Below the pieces are notes generated by a model. The model searched no databases and was not told the origin of the DNA. It worked only from the letters and a program-made list of their open reading frames with translations. The position numbers and the translations under genes were made by a program. DNA of 64,000 nucleotides, taken from positions 1,330,001 to 1,394,000 of the forward strand of contig NC_022792.1 in NCBI RefSeq assembly GCF_000504085.1. The letters are read 5' to 3'. Position 1 is the first letter of the stretch. Every line of letters starts with the position of its first letter. The stretch comes from Pseudothermotoga elfii DSM 9442 = NBRC 107921. GTDB taxonomy: Bacteria; Thermotogota; Thermotogae; Thermotogales; DSM-5069. Positions 1-8,588 of this stretch are shown here, piece by piece.

Positions 1-732
1 TTCCTTAAATTCTTTTTCGAACATTTTCCAGACGGCTTCAGGACTTGCATGACAAAATCTTAAAATATAATCAGGTTGTTTCAAAATAAGGGATTCGAGA
101 TTTATTGGAACGTACGCTGAAGGAGAAGTTACAACATTTTTTGCTCCTAATTTTTTAACAAGTGAACCAACAAAAGAATGCTCAGTTGCTAACATAAAGC
201 TTCCAGGGGCACCAAAAATAATCATAACTGTCGGTTTTCGCTTTGTGGTTATCTTGCTCAATATCTTTGCTTCTCTTTTTTTAATGTCATCTAATATCTG
301 GTTTGCCTCATTTTCTTTTCCTACAAGACTACCAATTTCTAAAATTGCTGTTTTGAGATCATCCAGTGAACTCAGTTTCACAAATTTGAATTTTATTCCA
401 CTTTCCTCGAGTTTGGGTTTTATCGAATTTTCTAATGAATCGTCAGAAATATAAATATCCGGCTTCAACGACAAAATCACTTCAAAATCTGGATTCATTG
501 GACTTCCGATTCTCGGCAAATCTTTATACCCCTGCGGCAGTTCATAGCCCGTTGTTGGAATGGCAATAACTTCTGCATGTAACTGATAGAGAATTTCTGC
601 TACAGAAACTGTGCCTGCAATAATTCTCATTGGCCTATCGGATGAAGTTGTGCTTGTAAAAACAGAAACATTTATTAAGAAAATAAATGTCACGGCAAAA
701 GCTTTCACCAAGATCGATAAATTCTTTTTCAT
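1..732 (-). CDS. Heme/corrinoid-type ABC transporter substrate-binding protein, partial
   Basis: The reading frame opens at the ATG complementary to 730-732 and runs off the left edge, so only about 244 N-terminal residues are visible. A lysine-rich start and hydrophobic stretch (residues 1-22) look like a Sec signal. The body has the PF01497 (BtuF/FhuD/IsdE) pattern: an early RIIAGTVSVAEILYQL segment, then ALIPTTGYE-like and KPDIYISDD segments, a long backbone helix, and PTVMIIFGAPG in the second lobe. It should capture an iron complex, heme or corrinoid outside the inner membrane for a FecCD-type importer lying to the left of the window. The promoter at 829-857 carries an operator, which suggests metal or iron control. 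The ligand cannot be told from sequence. Confidence 0.85.
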   Translation of the reverse strand, partial: MKKNLSILVKAFAVTFIFLINVSVFTSTTSSDRPMRIIAGTVSVAEILYQLHAEVIAIPTTGYELPQGYKDLPRIGSPMNPDFEVILSLKPDIYISDDSLENSIKPKLEESGIKFKFVKLSSLDDLKTAILEIGSLVGKENEANQILDDIKKREAKILSKITTKRKPTVMIIFGAPGSFMLATEHSFVGSLVKKLGAKNVVTSPSAYVPINLESLILKQPDYILRFCHASPEAVWKMFEKEFKE

Positions 733-1040
733 TATCAACCCTCCTTCAAAACTGTTAATCAAAGTAAGCCACTGGTGAATCAATATCATCTTTACATTTA
801 TCGCCCCCTTATATATAGCTCTATCTATATAATATAGCTTAGGCTATATATTGTCAACATTGAAAGTAAAGTTACCAAAACACTTTCAACAAAGGATTTT
901 CTTCAATGTGCCCCGAGTTACTCGAGTGCTGTATTAAATTATCAAAAGCATGAAAACAGTATTTTTGATTCAGCAACATCTTAAAATAAAATACGATTAC
1001 AGAATTTTTCGGGTGCACAGTTAGATCAAGGAGGTCCTGT
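733..1040. other. Divergent intergenic region
   Basis: About 308 bases between two divergent genes. It holds the operator-bearing promoter for the leftward gene (829-857) and, next to the rightward gene, a good Shine-Dalgarno (AAGGAGG near 1029-1035). A short reverse frame at 872-1108 has no start context or recognisable content. I see no RNA gene and no clear promoter for the rightward gene. Confidence 0.5.
829..857 (-). promoter_or_regulatory. Sigma-70-like promoter with palindromic operator in the spacer
   Basis: On the minus strand TTGACA (857-852) is followed by a 17-nt spacer and TATTAT (834-829), an almost consensus promoter pointing at the binding-protein gene. An inverted repeat, ATATAGC-4 nt-GCTATAT, occupies 832-849. 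It therefore covers the spacer and the upstream edge of the -10 box. A repressor bound there would directly block RNA polymerase. The dyad resembles the operator geometry of DtxR/IdeR- or Fur-type metal regulators, but the regulator is not identified. Confidence 0.7.
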
Positions 1041-1910
1041 ATGCAGCTAAAAGTCATTTTTGCAGGCATTCTTGTGTCAATCATTTTTGGATTCTCATTT
1101 CTGTTCACGAAAAACGCTCTTGATTATGTCTCGCCGCTAACTTTTCTTTCCTACAGATTTTGTATTGCTTTCTTATTTTTTATGATATTGCTGGTATCTG
1201 GTGTGATCAAACTCGGGAAAAAACCATACTGGAAACTTTTCGCACTGATATTATTTCAACCGGTGCTTTACTTCATTTTCGAAACATACGGCGTTCAAAG
1301 AATTAATTCCTCTGAAGCCGGGATGATCATCGCACTTATTCCAGTTGTTGTAAACGTTCTGGCTGCATTTATGTTGAAAGAAAAAGGCGACCTGTTTCAC
1401 TATATACTTGTAGGGGCAGGCTTTCTGGGTGTTGTATTGATAATAGGTTTTGACCTTTCAAAAGGAACGCTTCTTGGAAAGATATTCATGTTTTTTGCCG
1501 TGTTATCAGGCGCACTGTACAGTATCTATTCAAGAAAATTCTCGAAACAATTTTCACCCGAGGAAATAACCTTTTTCATGATGATGACAGGCGCTATTTT
1601 TTTCACACTCATGAGCATTATGAAAGGTGAGTTTGAAATACAGTTCAACATCCAGACAATAAGCTCAGGGATTTATCTGGGTATATTGTCTTCGGCTGGA
1701 GCATTTTTCCTTCTGAATTACATGATCAACAAAGCTTCTCCAATTGTAACCACGCTTTTTTCAAACCTCACAACTGTTATTTCCGTTATAGCAGGTATAG
1801 CCTTTAGAAATGAGATGGTTGGACTACAACAAATTCTTGGTATGCTTTTGATAATTTCCTCACTTCTGGTTACAACTATCAGAAGACAAAAAGTTTCGCC
1901 TTCCGGTTGA
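1041..1910 (+). CDS. EamA/DMT-family transporter
   Basis: A 289-residue protein with ten predicted hydrophobic segments arranged as two five-helix halves, the layout of EamA (RhaT-like) drug/metabolite transporters in the cytoplasmic membrane. The N-terminal half carries the usual SPLTFLSYRFCIAF segment, followed by SSEAGMIIALIPVVV at the domain hinge. The second half repeats the pattern with SSAGAFFLLNYMINK and ASPIVTTLFSNLTTVI. The ATG follows an AAGGAGG at about 6 nt. It ends 5 bases before the stop of the convergent peptidase gene. Family is clear; the substrate (metabolite or amino-acid export is usual) cannot be inferred. Confidence 0.88.
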   Translation: MQLKVIFAGILVSIIFGFSFLFTKNALDYVSPLTFLSYRFCIAFLFFMILLVSGVIKLGKKPYWKLFALILFQPVLYFIFETYGVQRINSSEAGMIIALIPVVVNVLAAFMLKEKGDLFHYILVGAGFLGVVLIIGFDLSKGTLLGKIFMFFAVLSGALYSIYSRKFSKQFSPEEITFFMMMTGAIFFTLMSIMKGEFEIQFNIQTISSGIYLGILSSAGAFFLLNYMINKASPIVTTLFSNLTTVISVIAGIAFRNEMVGLQQILGMLLIISSLLVTTIRRQKVSPSG

Positions 1911-1915
1911 AAAAT

Positions 1916-3295
1916 CTAATTTTTAGCACTTTGAGTGTTTTTGACTGCTTCAAGCACAGCTCGAACGAGCTGATCTGTATCATCTGTGATGGGTATCTGT
2001 ACAGCTATATCTGGTATCACTCCTCTTTTGTCATCAAAACCACCGCACCGAACAAAATATTTGAACGATACTCCAAGCTGGAGTTTGGAATTTGGCAGAA
2101 TAAAAGATAAAACATCCCCATAAGAGGAAGCAAGCCCGCCTGTTTCTTCTCCCACTACAGTAGCTGCCTTCAAATCTTTCACCATTGCAGCAAAATCAGC
2201 GGCGGCCGAGAAAGTTCCTGGGCCGACAAGTACATAGGCATTTTTATTGAACAGAAGATCATTTCTTCTCACCTTTTTGAAATCATTTCTGTGTACAATA
2301 ATTTTTTGATTGAGTACTTTAACCCTAAAAAGTAGTAATGGGTCGAAGATTTTTAAAGTTTTAACCGTATCATCTGAATATTTAACGTGAACTTCTGCAT
2401 AAACCCTGTAAGGCTTATTGCTTATAAAAGAATAAAGATATTCACCTATTTCTGAACTTCCACCACCGTTTTTTCTCAGATCTATTATCAAATTCTGGAT
2501 ATCTTCTTTCTTTATCTGTTCAAAAGATTGCTTTATAAATTGTTTTAGATCTTTTTCATACGCTGAACTGAATGTATTAATTGTCATAACTGCTGTTTCA
2601 TCTATTATTGAAAAATCCCAGAGCTTGCCAGACATATTCATCTGCTCTCTCTTAGCCCTGTATTTTTCAAAATCCACTGATTCAAGCTCTATTTTTTGTA
2701 ATTGACCCTGCTGTGTTAGAAATTCAACAGTAAAACTTTCTTGCTCACCGAAGATTACCCAGCAATACAGATGAAATAACAAAGAAGCTCTTGCATAGCC
2801 AAAAGAAGCTCTTTCAAAGCTCACCATCTTCAAGATTTCTTCTTTTAAATCTCCGGCAGATACACCATTCAAAGAAATTAGTTTACCTGGCTGATTCAAT
2901 TTTCCTTCGACATCTGTTAGGATAGTTATCTGTTCATCATCAAAAGACACAAAAATTGGGACTACTTTACCACCATTCATAAGATATTCAGAAAATTGAT
3001 CTGTGATAGAGACGTAAGTATGCCCGTCTTTGAATCGGGCAACAAACTGCGCAAACATTCTGAAAATGTCTCGAAGTTCCCAGGTTTGTTTTGTGCTGAT
3101 AAAAGATATAAGCTTCGAAAAATCCTTTTCTGCTTCTATTTCAGAAAATGTATGAAATATATTTGGGTGAATGTCTTTCATTTTTTGATAAAGAAACCCG
3201 GCATCTTGCAAAATTTCGTTAGTAGTGATTGTTTGTGCAAATATAGCGATTGTCACTAAAATGTAGAAAAAAACTATACATCTTGTTTTAATCAA
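1916..3295 (-). CDS. S41-family serine peptidase, exported
   Basis: A protein of about 459 residues with an N-terminal hydrophobic signal followed by AQT, so probably periplasmic. The C-terminal third has the tail-specific/tricorn-type S41 fold: NLIIDLRKNGGGSSEIGEYL, then VLVGPGTFSAAADFAAMVKD with the nucleophile serine in TFSAA, and VVGEETGG. No clear PDZ domain is seen; the N-terminal region resembles that of secreted S41 hydrolases outside the CtpA group. An ATG exists at 3313, but it lacks a ribosome site. The TTG at 3295 has GGTGAT at the proper distance and starts closer to the signal peptide, so I prefer it. Substrate unknown. Confidence 0.82.
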   Translation of the reverse strand: MIKTRCIVFFYILVTIAIFAQTITTNEILQDAGFLYQKMKDIHPNIFHTFSEIEAEKDFSKLISFISTKQTWELRDIFRMFAQFVARFKDGHTYVSITDQFSEYLMNGGKVVPIFVSFDDEQITILTDVEGKLNQPGKLISLNGVSAGDLKEEILKMVSFERASFGYARASLLFHLYCWVIFGEQESFTVEFLTQQGQLQKIELESVDFEKYRAKREQMNMSGKLWDFSIIDETAVMTINTFSSAYEKDLKQFIKQSFEQIKKEDIQNLIIDLRKNGGGSSEIGEYLYSFISNKPYRVYAEVHVKYSDDTVKTLKIFDPLLLFRVKVLNQKIIVHRNDFKKVRRNDLLFNKNAYVLVGPGTFSAAADFAAMVKDLKAATVVGEETGGLASSYGDVLSFILPNSKLQLGVSFKYFVRCGGFDDKRGVIPDIAVQIPITDDTDQLVRAVLEAVKNTQSAKN

Positions 3296-3428
3296 TCCAT
3301 CACCCGCTTTCATTTATCAGGCAACAATTGTTGTATCATTTTTATATTTATAAATTCGCGAGAAAATTTTTCTGTTTTATAACATAGCAATGATAAAATA
3401 AAAACACATAAATCTGGAGGTTGTTTAA

Positions 3429-5018
3429 ATGCACTCCATAAAGAGAGATCTATTTATCAACGTCGTAATCCTGTCGGTGGTAGTAGTTTTAATATTTGGC
3501 TCTATATCGATGATTATTCTTTATTTTTCTGGTATGTCTTCAGCTCGCGAAACGATAAGGCATAAAAACAGAGCTGCCACTTATTTCATCGAAGGTTATT
3601 TCAAAAAATTCTACACGACAATAGACTTTTTAAGCCATCTTAGAGACGTTCGCCTTGCGCCTTATTTAGATGAGAAATCTCGTCAGAATGTTCTGGAGAT
3701 TTATGGACTGATCGAAAAAGCAGACAGTGATATCAATTATATTTATTCTGGCTACAGAAATGGGATGCTTTTAATCAACAATTATGAACCCCCTGAGGGA
3801 TTTGATCCAACCATTCGGCCTTGGTACACAGCTGCTATTGAATCATATCCAGAGATATCCTGGGGAGAACCTTATCAGGAGATAAAAACAAAAGAATGGT
3901 TAGTTTCGGTTAGCAAAGCTCTTGTTGATGAAGAGAATAACATAACAGAGGTGCTGGCTATCGATACATCCTTAGAGAAGTTGGAAAATATTTTATGGGA
4001 CTCAGACGAAAGGTACAGATCTTCTTACAGTTATGTAATAAAAGAAGACCAGCAGATTATTATTCATCATGATAAACAGCATTTACGCCACAATTTATCG
4101 GATGTTGTGAAAAAATCCTTGAGCTTTGAGAAAAACTACGGTAGCTTTGAGTACCGTTTGAATAATACCGAAAAGATTGCTTACTATTCGCGCATTGAAA
4201 ATCTTGGCTGGATTGTGATAACGGTAGTTAACAAAGATGAAATCACAAAACCGATTTTCTCTCAGATGGGGACGACAATTTTGCTGTTTATCATTGCCTC
4301 GTCTATCTTGGGATGGTTTATGAGCAACTCGTTCAGCAAGAAAATTGTAATACCTCTATTGATGCTGAAAGAAAGAGTGAACAGGGTAATTGAAGGAAAA
4401 CTCAACGGCCAATCAATATCTGAATTTCCCGATAACGAAATAGGAACTATAGCAGATGACATATTCAGGTTAACTGGAAAAGAACTTTACAAAAAAAATC
4501 AAGAATTGAAAGCCATCAATGAGGAACTTGAGAGAATTTCTATAACCGATAAATTAACTGGTTTATTCAACCGCTACAAAATGGATGAGGAAATGAGGAA
4601 AGCTTTTTATCTCTGGAAGCGCTATCAAAGGCCGTTTTCGCTGATTATGATAGATATAGATTGGTTCAAAAAAGTGAACGATACATATGGTCATCAGATT
4701 GGAGATAAAGTGCTTCAGGAACTGGGGGCTCTTTTGAAAAAATCACTGAGAGCATCAGACATAGTTTCAAGGTGGGGCGGGGAAGAATTTCTGGTTTTGT
4801 CCCTTGAAAGTGACGAGAAAGGTGCGATAACTCTTGCTGAGAAAATTAGATCCGAGATAGAGAATTACAGTTTTGCAGAAAATATAAAAATTACCGTAAG
4901 CATAGGAGTGTGCAGTGCGAAAAATCATGAAACAATAGATGAACTTCTTGTTAGTGTTGATGAAAAGATGTACATAGCAAAACAATCCGGAAGAAACAGA
5001 GTCGTTGGCTGTGAATAG
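3429..5018 (+). CDS. Membrane diguanylate cyclase, Cache-HAMP-GGDEF
   Basis: A 529-residue sensor enzyme making cyclic di-GMP from two GTP. Transmembrane helix 1 is at residues 10-32 and helix 2 at about 278-298; between them lies an extracytoplasmic double-Cache domain with the typical FDPTIRPWYTAA segment. A HAMP-like linker (about 300-350) and a short coiled coil lead into GGDEF (about 365-529). The active-site motif is GGEEF, preceded five residues earlier by RASD, a complete RxxD inhibitory site, so product feedback is expected. The ATG has GGAGG upstream. The gene stands alone, divergent from the S41 peptidase. The Cache ligand is unknown; such domains often bind amino acids or small organic acids. 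Confidence 0.93.
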   Translation: MHSIKRDLFINVVILSVVVVLIFGSISMIILYFSGMSSARETIRHKNRAATYFIEGYFKKFYTTIDFLSHLRDVRLAPYLDEKSRQNVLEIYGLIEKADSDINYIYSGYRNGMLLINNYEPPEGFDPTIRPWYTAAIESYPEISWGEPYQEIKTKEWLVSVSKALVDEENNITEVLAIDTSLEKLENILWDSDERYRSSYSYVIKEDQQIIIHHDKQHLRHNLSDVVKKSLSFEKNYGSFEYRLNNTEKIAYYSRIENLGWIVITVVNKDEITKPIFSQMGTTILLFIIASSILGWFMSNSFSKKIVIPLLMLKERVNRVIEGKLNGQSISEFPDNEIGTIADDIFRLTGKELYKKNQELKAINEELERISITDKLTGLFNRYKMDEEMRKAFYLWKRYQRPFSLIMIDIDWFKKVNDTYGHQIGDKVLQELGALLKKSLRASDIVSRWGGEEFLVLSLESDEKGAITLAEKIRSEIENYSFAENIKITVSIGVCSAKNHETIDELLVSVDEKMYIAKQSGRNRVVGCE

Positions 5019-5030
5019 ATCTTTTGTTGT

Positions 5031-5672
5031 TTAAGAATTTGAAATTATTTGTGTTGAGACAAAGTCAATGATTTTTTCAACCGCACGAATCTGCAAATTC
5101 AAACTCATGCTGGGCGTTCTGTATCCCGGCAAGAAAGTTTTTTCAACAACCTGCTCCGGTAAAAAAGGAAGATGTACAAATAGAGAAACAGCAGGGTTTG
5201 AATATCTTTCTGAGCAATAAAAAGAGTAGTAATTAACTGTATTGCAAACATAGAGCCCTGCATGGTAAGAGATAACATTTGGAATTTTATTCCTTGACAG
5301 ATATTCCGAAAGTTTTTTCAAGTTGATCTTTGTCCTGTAAGCAAGTGCGCCGTCTGGCATAATTGGTTCTTCGTTTGCAGTATATCCATCGTTGTCTGGA
5401 TTTTTACTGTCCATTAAATTCACACCCAGCGCTTCCAAAACGATACAGGTTCTGCTACCAGCTTGCCCAAGATGGAGAACAAAATCATAAACATTATTCT
5501 CATATTGGTTTTTCAAAACTTCTACAGACCGTTTGAAAGATACGGGCAAGAGAACAGAATTCACTGAAAATCCCGAAAAAAATTTCAACTTACCTATTTT
5601 TCGCAGAATCTTCTGACTTGGATTAATTTTTTCTCCGCCAAAAGGCTCAAATCCAGTTATAAGTATTCTCAT
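5031..5672 (-). CDS. pcp: Pyroglutamyl-peptidase I
   Basis: A cysteine peptidase (family C15) that removes N-terminal pyroglutamate from peptides in the cytoplasm. The start MRILITGFEPFGG is diagnostic. The catalytic triad is visible as the Glu in CIVLEALGVN, the Cys in YVCNTVNYYS and the His in FVHLPFLPEQ. Length from the chosen ATG (5672) is 213 residues, the normal family size. An upstream ATG at 5699 adds nine unconserved residues, and neither start has a convincing Shine-Dalgarno. Convergent with the cyclase gene with a 12-bp gap. Confidence 0.95.
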   Translation of the reverse strand: MRILITGFEPFGGEKINPSQKILRKIGKLKFFSGFSVNSVLLPVSFKRSVEVLKNQYENNVYDFVLHLGQAGSRTCIVLEALGVNLMDSKNPDNDGYTANEEPIMPDGALAYRTKINLKKLSEYLSRNKIPNVISYHAGLYVCNTVNYYSFYCSERYSNPAVSLFVHLPFLPEQVVEKTFLPGYRTPSMSLNLQIRAVEKIIDFVSTQIISNS

Positions 5673-5760
5673 ATTTATGAGTTTAACATGAACAAACAAT
5701 AACTGGCAAGTACACAGTTTTAATCAAAAATAGAATCAATTTTATTGGTTCGTAAAGCGC

Positions 5761-5790
5761 TTGAAAATATATTAAGTAGATACTTATATA
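5761..5790 (+). promoter_or_regulatory. Promoter and ArsR-type operator of the arsenic operon
   Basis: TTGAAA at 5761-5766 and TTATAT/TATATA at 5784-5790 are spaced 17-18 nt and point into the arsenic operon. Within the spacer a perfect dyad TAAGTA-GA-TACTTA occupies 5773-5786. This is the size and position expected of an ArsR/SmtB operator, which would block polymerase until arsenite releases the repressor. The Shine-Dalgarno GAGGTGG lies just downstream. Confidence 0.65.
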
Positions 5791-5803
5791 AAGAGGTGGT
5801 TAT

Positions 5804-6104
5804 ATGAAACTTCACGAATTATTTCGAATTCTTGCAAGTCAGATCAAGCTGGAAATTCTTTCTCTGCTGTTAGAAAACTCTGTGTTTGTCAAATATGTGC
5901 AATCGTCGGGACATCTCAGCCAAATATTTCTCAGCACCTGAACACGTTAAGACATCTTGGGGTTGTTGATATCAGAAAAGATGGAACTTTTATATATTAT
6001 TCGCTCAACAAACAGTTTCTGAAGCAATACGCATTTCTGAAAGCGGTTCTACAATATGCAAAAAAAGATTACCAGATGTCAGTCAAAACCTGCGGTGCTA
6101 AATG
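5804..6104 (+). pseudogene. arsR: ArsR-family repressor interrupted by a frameshift
   Basis: The first frame reads MKLHELFRILASQIKLEILS then LLLEN and continues only to a TGA at 5939-5941. The second half of an ArsR winged helix continues in another frame: LCVCQICAIVGTSQPNISQH, then LNTLRHLGVVDIRKDGTFIYY, ending at the TGA at 6102-6104. Joining the frames near 5875-5882 would restore a repressor of about 100 residues. Total length is 3n+1, which fits loss of one base or addition of two. The break lies at the start of the LCVCQIC motif, the arsenite-binding cysteine cluster of ArsR. No canonical slippery heptamer sits there, so a real mutation or a sequencing error is more likely than programmed frameshifting. 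Confidence 0.8.
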
Positions 6105-6121
6105 AAAAGGGAGAGAGAAAA

Positions 6122-7210
6122 ATGATGCAATTTTTTCTCATTGCTGCGGTTTTTCTGCTGTTTTATTTTGCACCATTCGATTCTCCAATAGTCAGCCAGA
6201 GTATTCTCAATGGCTTTTATCTGCTTCAGGAATATGCGCGAGAACATGTTTTACTATGTCTTGTTCCGGCATTTTTCATTGCTGGGACTATTACAGTAAT
6301 GTTGAAAAAAGAATCGGTGCTCAGATTGCTTGGTCCGAATGCAAGAAAAATGATTTCTTATCCTGTTGCAGCTATATCGGGTGGGATTCTGGCAGTTTGC
6401 TCGTGCACCATCCTGCCACTTTTTGGGGGCATCTATAAAAAAGGCGCGGGAATAGGCCCTGCAACGACATTTTTGTTCTCAGGGCCAGCTATAAATATCG
6501 CTGCTATATTTTTGACAGCCAGAGTCCTTGGGTGGGATTTAGGTCTGGCAAGGCTCATCTCAACAATAACAGCCGCTATACTCATAGGTCTGGTAATGGA
6601 AATCCTTTTTCAAGAAAAAGGCGAGGGAGGATTTCAGATCTCTGAAAAAGATATAGATAGCTCAAAAGGCATTATTTTCTTCATTCTGCAGTTGGGATTC
6701 TTAATAATTAATGGAGTAGCTGTTGATAATTTAGTGAAATATTTCATAATGATTGTACTGGGAATATCTATTTTATTAATGGCTATTCTGGGATTTGAGA
6801 AAGATAAAACAAAGCAATGGATCTTTGAAACATGGGATTTTGCAAAAAAGATTCTGCCGTACCTTTTCATCGGTGTATTCTTTGCAGGTGTATTGACAAA
6901 ACTTTTACCACAGCAGTTTGTCACGGCATTGCTCGGTAAAAACAATTTTCTGTCGAGTCTGACAGCTTCTGTAATAGGCATGTTCATGTATTTTGCAACA
7001 TTGACTGAAGTGCCTATAGTCCAGGCATTAATGAATCTTGGAATGGCCAAAGGTCCTACGCTTTCATTACTCATGGCAGGAAATTCTTTAAGCTTGCCGA
7101 GTATGATAGTCATTACAAAGTTGTTTGGCAGAAAAAAAGCGTTCACATACTTTGCGCTTGTGGTAATTTTTTCAACGGTATTTGGCATGGTATATGGCGT
7201 GCTGAAATAG
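6122..7210 (+). CDS. DUF318/UPF0718 permease, ArsP-like
   Basis: A 362-residue membrane protein with about eight to ten helices. The signature segment AISGGILAVCSCTILPLFGG followed by SGPAINIAAI, with its CSC cysteines, marks the UPF0718 (DUF318) permease family. The same family includes ArsP, which exports organic arsenicals, and many uncharacterised metal-associated permeases. The frame is open back to 6056, but the ATG at 6122, with GGGAGAG about 6 nt upstream, avoids overlap with the end of arsR and is preferred. Its place between arsR and an ACR3 exporter supports a role in arsenic detoxification; the exact substrate is inferred. Confidence 0.85.
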   Translation: MMQFFLIAAVFLLFYFAPFDSPIVSQSILNGFYLLQEYAREHVLLCLVPAFFIAGTITVMLKKESVLRLLGPNARKMISYPVAAISGGILAVCSCTILPLFGGIYKKGAGIGPATTFLFSGPAINIAAIFLTARVLGWDLGLARLISTITAAILIGLVMEILFQEKGEGGFQISEKDIDSSKGIIFFILQLGFLIINGVAVDNLVKYFIMIVLGISILLMAILGFEKDKTKQWIFETWDFAKKILPYLFIGVFFAGVLTKLLPQQFVTALLGKNNFLSSLTASVIGMFMYFATLTEVPIVQALMNLGMAKGPTLSLLMAGNSLSLPSMIVITKLFGRKKAFTYFALVVIFSTVFGMVYGVLK

Positions 7211-7227
7211 AAAAAAGGAGGCAATCT

Positions 7228-8298
7228 ATGCAAAAAAAGATGAATTTCTTTGAAAAATATCTGTCAATCTGGGTAGCTTTGTGTATTCTGGCAGGAGTAT
7301 TTGTTGGAAGATTCTTCCCTGCTGTTCCTGAAACTCTCAGTAAATTTGAATATGCCCATGTTTCACTGCCCATAGCCGTACTTATATGGTTGATGATTTA
7401 CCCTATGATGCTCAAAATAGATTTCACAACTATAAAAAAAGTAAAAAGAGAACCAAAAGGGCTTGTTATAACTTTAATTGTAAACTGGCTGATAAAACCA
7501 TTCAGTATGTACATAATTTCATATTTTTTCTTAAAAATAGCCTTTGCAAATTTTTTGCCTGCAAGTGTCGCTGAAGAGTATATAGCTGGTGCCGTTTTAC
7601 TGGGGGCTGCACCGTGTACAGCGATGGTTTTTGTCTGGAGTTATCTGACAGATGGCGACCCAGTTTATACACTGGTTCAAGTTGCGGTAAATGACATCGT
7701 TATCTTTTTTGCATTTGCACCAATTGTATCTTTTTTATTGAAAATTGGCAATGTCTCAGTGCCGTTTGACACACTTTTTTTCTCGGTTGTGATTTACGTT
7801 TTGCTTCCGCTTTTAGCTGCAATATTGACAAGAAAGCAAGTTATAAAATCAAAGGGAATGAACTATCTGAACAAAATCCTCATTCCAAAACTATCAAAAA
7901 TTTCTACAATCGGTTTACTGTTGACACTTATAATCTTGTTTTCTTTCCAAGGTGAAGTGATCATGAGAAATTATCTTCACATCGCCCTAATTTCTGTGCC
8001 GCTCATAACTCAAACCTTTTTGATATTTGCCATCGGCTATCTGTGGAGCTATTTTTGGAAAGTACCGCATTCAATAGCTTCACCAGCCGCCTTAATAGGT
8101 GCAAGTAACTTTTTTGAACTATCTGTGGCTGTTGCGATATCGCTATTCGGCCTTTCTTCTGGTGCAGTGTTAGCGACAGTTGTTGGCGTACTTGTTGAAG
8201 TCCCTGTTATGCTAAGCCTTGTTTCGATATCAAATGCGACAAGAGCCGTCTTTCAAAAACATAAGATTGAATTAAAACCGCAGGAAGTAGAAGATTAA
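7228..8298 (+). CDS. acr3: ACR3-type arsenite exporter
   Basis: A 356-residue membrane protein of the bile-acid/arsenite (BASS) superfamily that extrudes arsenite. Ten hydrophobic segments are present. The ACR3 hallmark is the helix segment LLGAAPCTAMVFVWSYLTDG with the essential cysteine in APCTAM, and VAVNDIVIFFAFAP follows. A second family motif is ASPAALIGASNFFELSVAVA. The ATG follows AAAGGAGGC and lies 17 bp after the permease stop, so the two are co-transcribed. Family assignment is firm. Confidence 0.94.
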   Translation: MQKKMNFFEKYLSIWVALCILAGVFVGRFFPAVPETLSKFEYAHVSLPIAVLIWLMIYPMMLKIDFTTIKKVKREPKGLVITLIVNWLIKPFSMYIISYFFLKIAFANFLPASVAEEYIAGAVLLGAAPCTAMVFVWSYLTDGDPVYTLVQVAVNDIVIFFAFAPIVSFLLKIGNVSVPFDTLFFSVVIYVLLPLLAAILTRKQVIKSKGMNYLNKILIPKLSKISTIGLLLTLIILFSFQGEVIMRNYLHIALISVPLITQTFLIFAIGYLWSYFWKVPHSIASPAALIGASNFFELSVAVAISLFGLSSGAVLATVVGVLVEVPVMLSLVSISNATRAVFQKHKIELKPQEVED

Positions 8299-8319
8299 TC
8301 TTGAGGAGGGAGCACGATC

Positions 8320-8562
8320 ATGGCGAAAAAAATTGAGATTCTGGGTAAAGGCTGTGCGAGATGTAAGCAAACAGAGAAAATTGTGAGAATGGCTCTGGAA
8401 GAGCTGAATGTTGATGCTGTAATCGAAAAAGTTGAAGATATAGCTGAAATAATTGCACGAGGCGTAGTTTCAACACCTGCAATAGCTGTAAATGGAAAAA
8501 TAGTGCTTTCTGGAAAAATTCCAACCTTAGAAGAGGCAAAAAAACTGATTCAAATAGGATAA
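8320..8562 (+). CDS. Thioredoxin-like small redox protein (CxxC)
   Basis: An 80-residue thioredoxin-fold protein: IEILGKGCARCKQTEK with the CARC active site at the N-terminus of helix 1, then VVSTPAIAVNGKIVLSGKIP with the cis-proline in TPA. It belongs to the MTH895/redox-active disulfide protein 2 group, which commonly sits beside DUF318 permeases. It may keep cysteines reduced or take part in arsenate or organoarsenical reduction; this is context inference. Shine-Dalgarno GGAGGG precedes the ATG, 21 bp after acr3. Confidence 0.88.
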   Translation: MAKKIEILGKGCARCKQTEKIVRMALEELNVDAVIEKVEDIAEIIARGVVSTPAIAVNGKIVLSGKIPTLEEAKKLIQIG

Positions 8563-8565
8563 TTC

Positions 8566-8588
8566 ATGCAGGACGCTCAGTCCTGCAT
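8566..8588. terminator. Hairpin between convergent genes
   Basis: ATGCAGGAC (8566-8574), loop GCTCA, GTCCTGCAT (8580-8588) gives a perfect 9-bp stem. It follows the last gene of the arsenic operon and overlaps the final codons and stop of the opposing HAD gene. U-runs on either side are poor, so termination efficiency is uncertain. Confidence 0.55.

Noticed and set aside
872-1108. Reverse frame overlapping the EamA gene start
   Set aside because: Overlaps a well-supported gene and its ribosome site; no family signal.
5870-5885. Programmed -1 frameshifting in arsR
   Set aside because: The site lacks an X-XXY-YYZ slippery heptamer in the zero frame and no following pseudoknot was evident; a base loss or sequence error is simpler.
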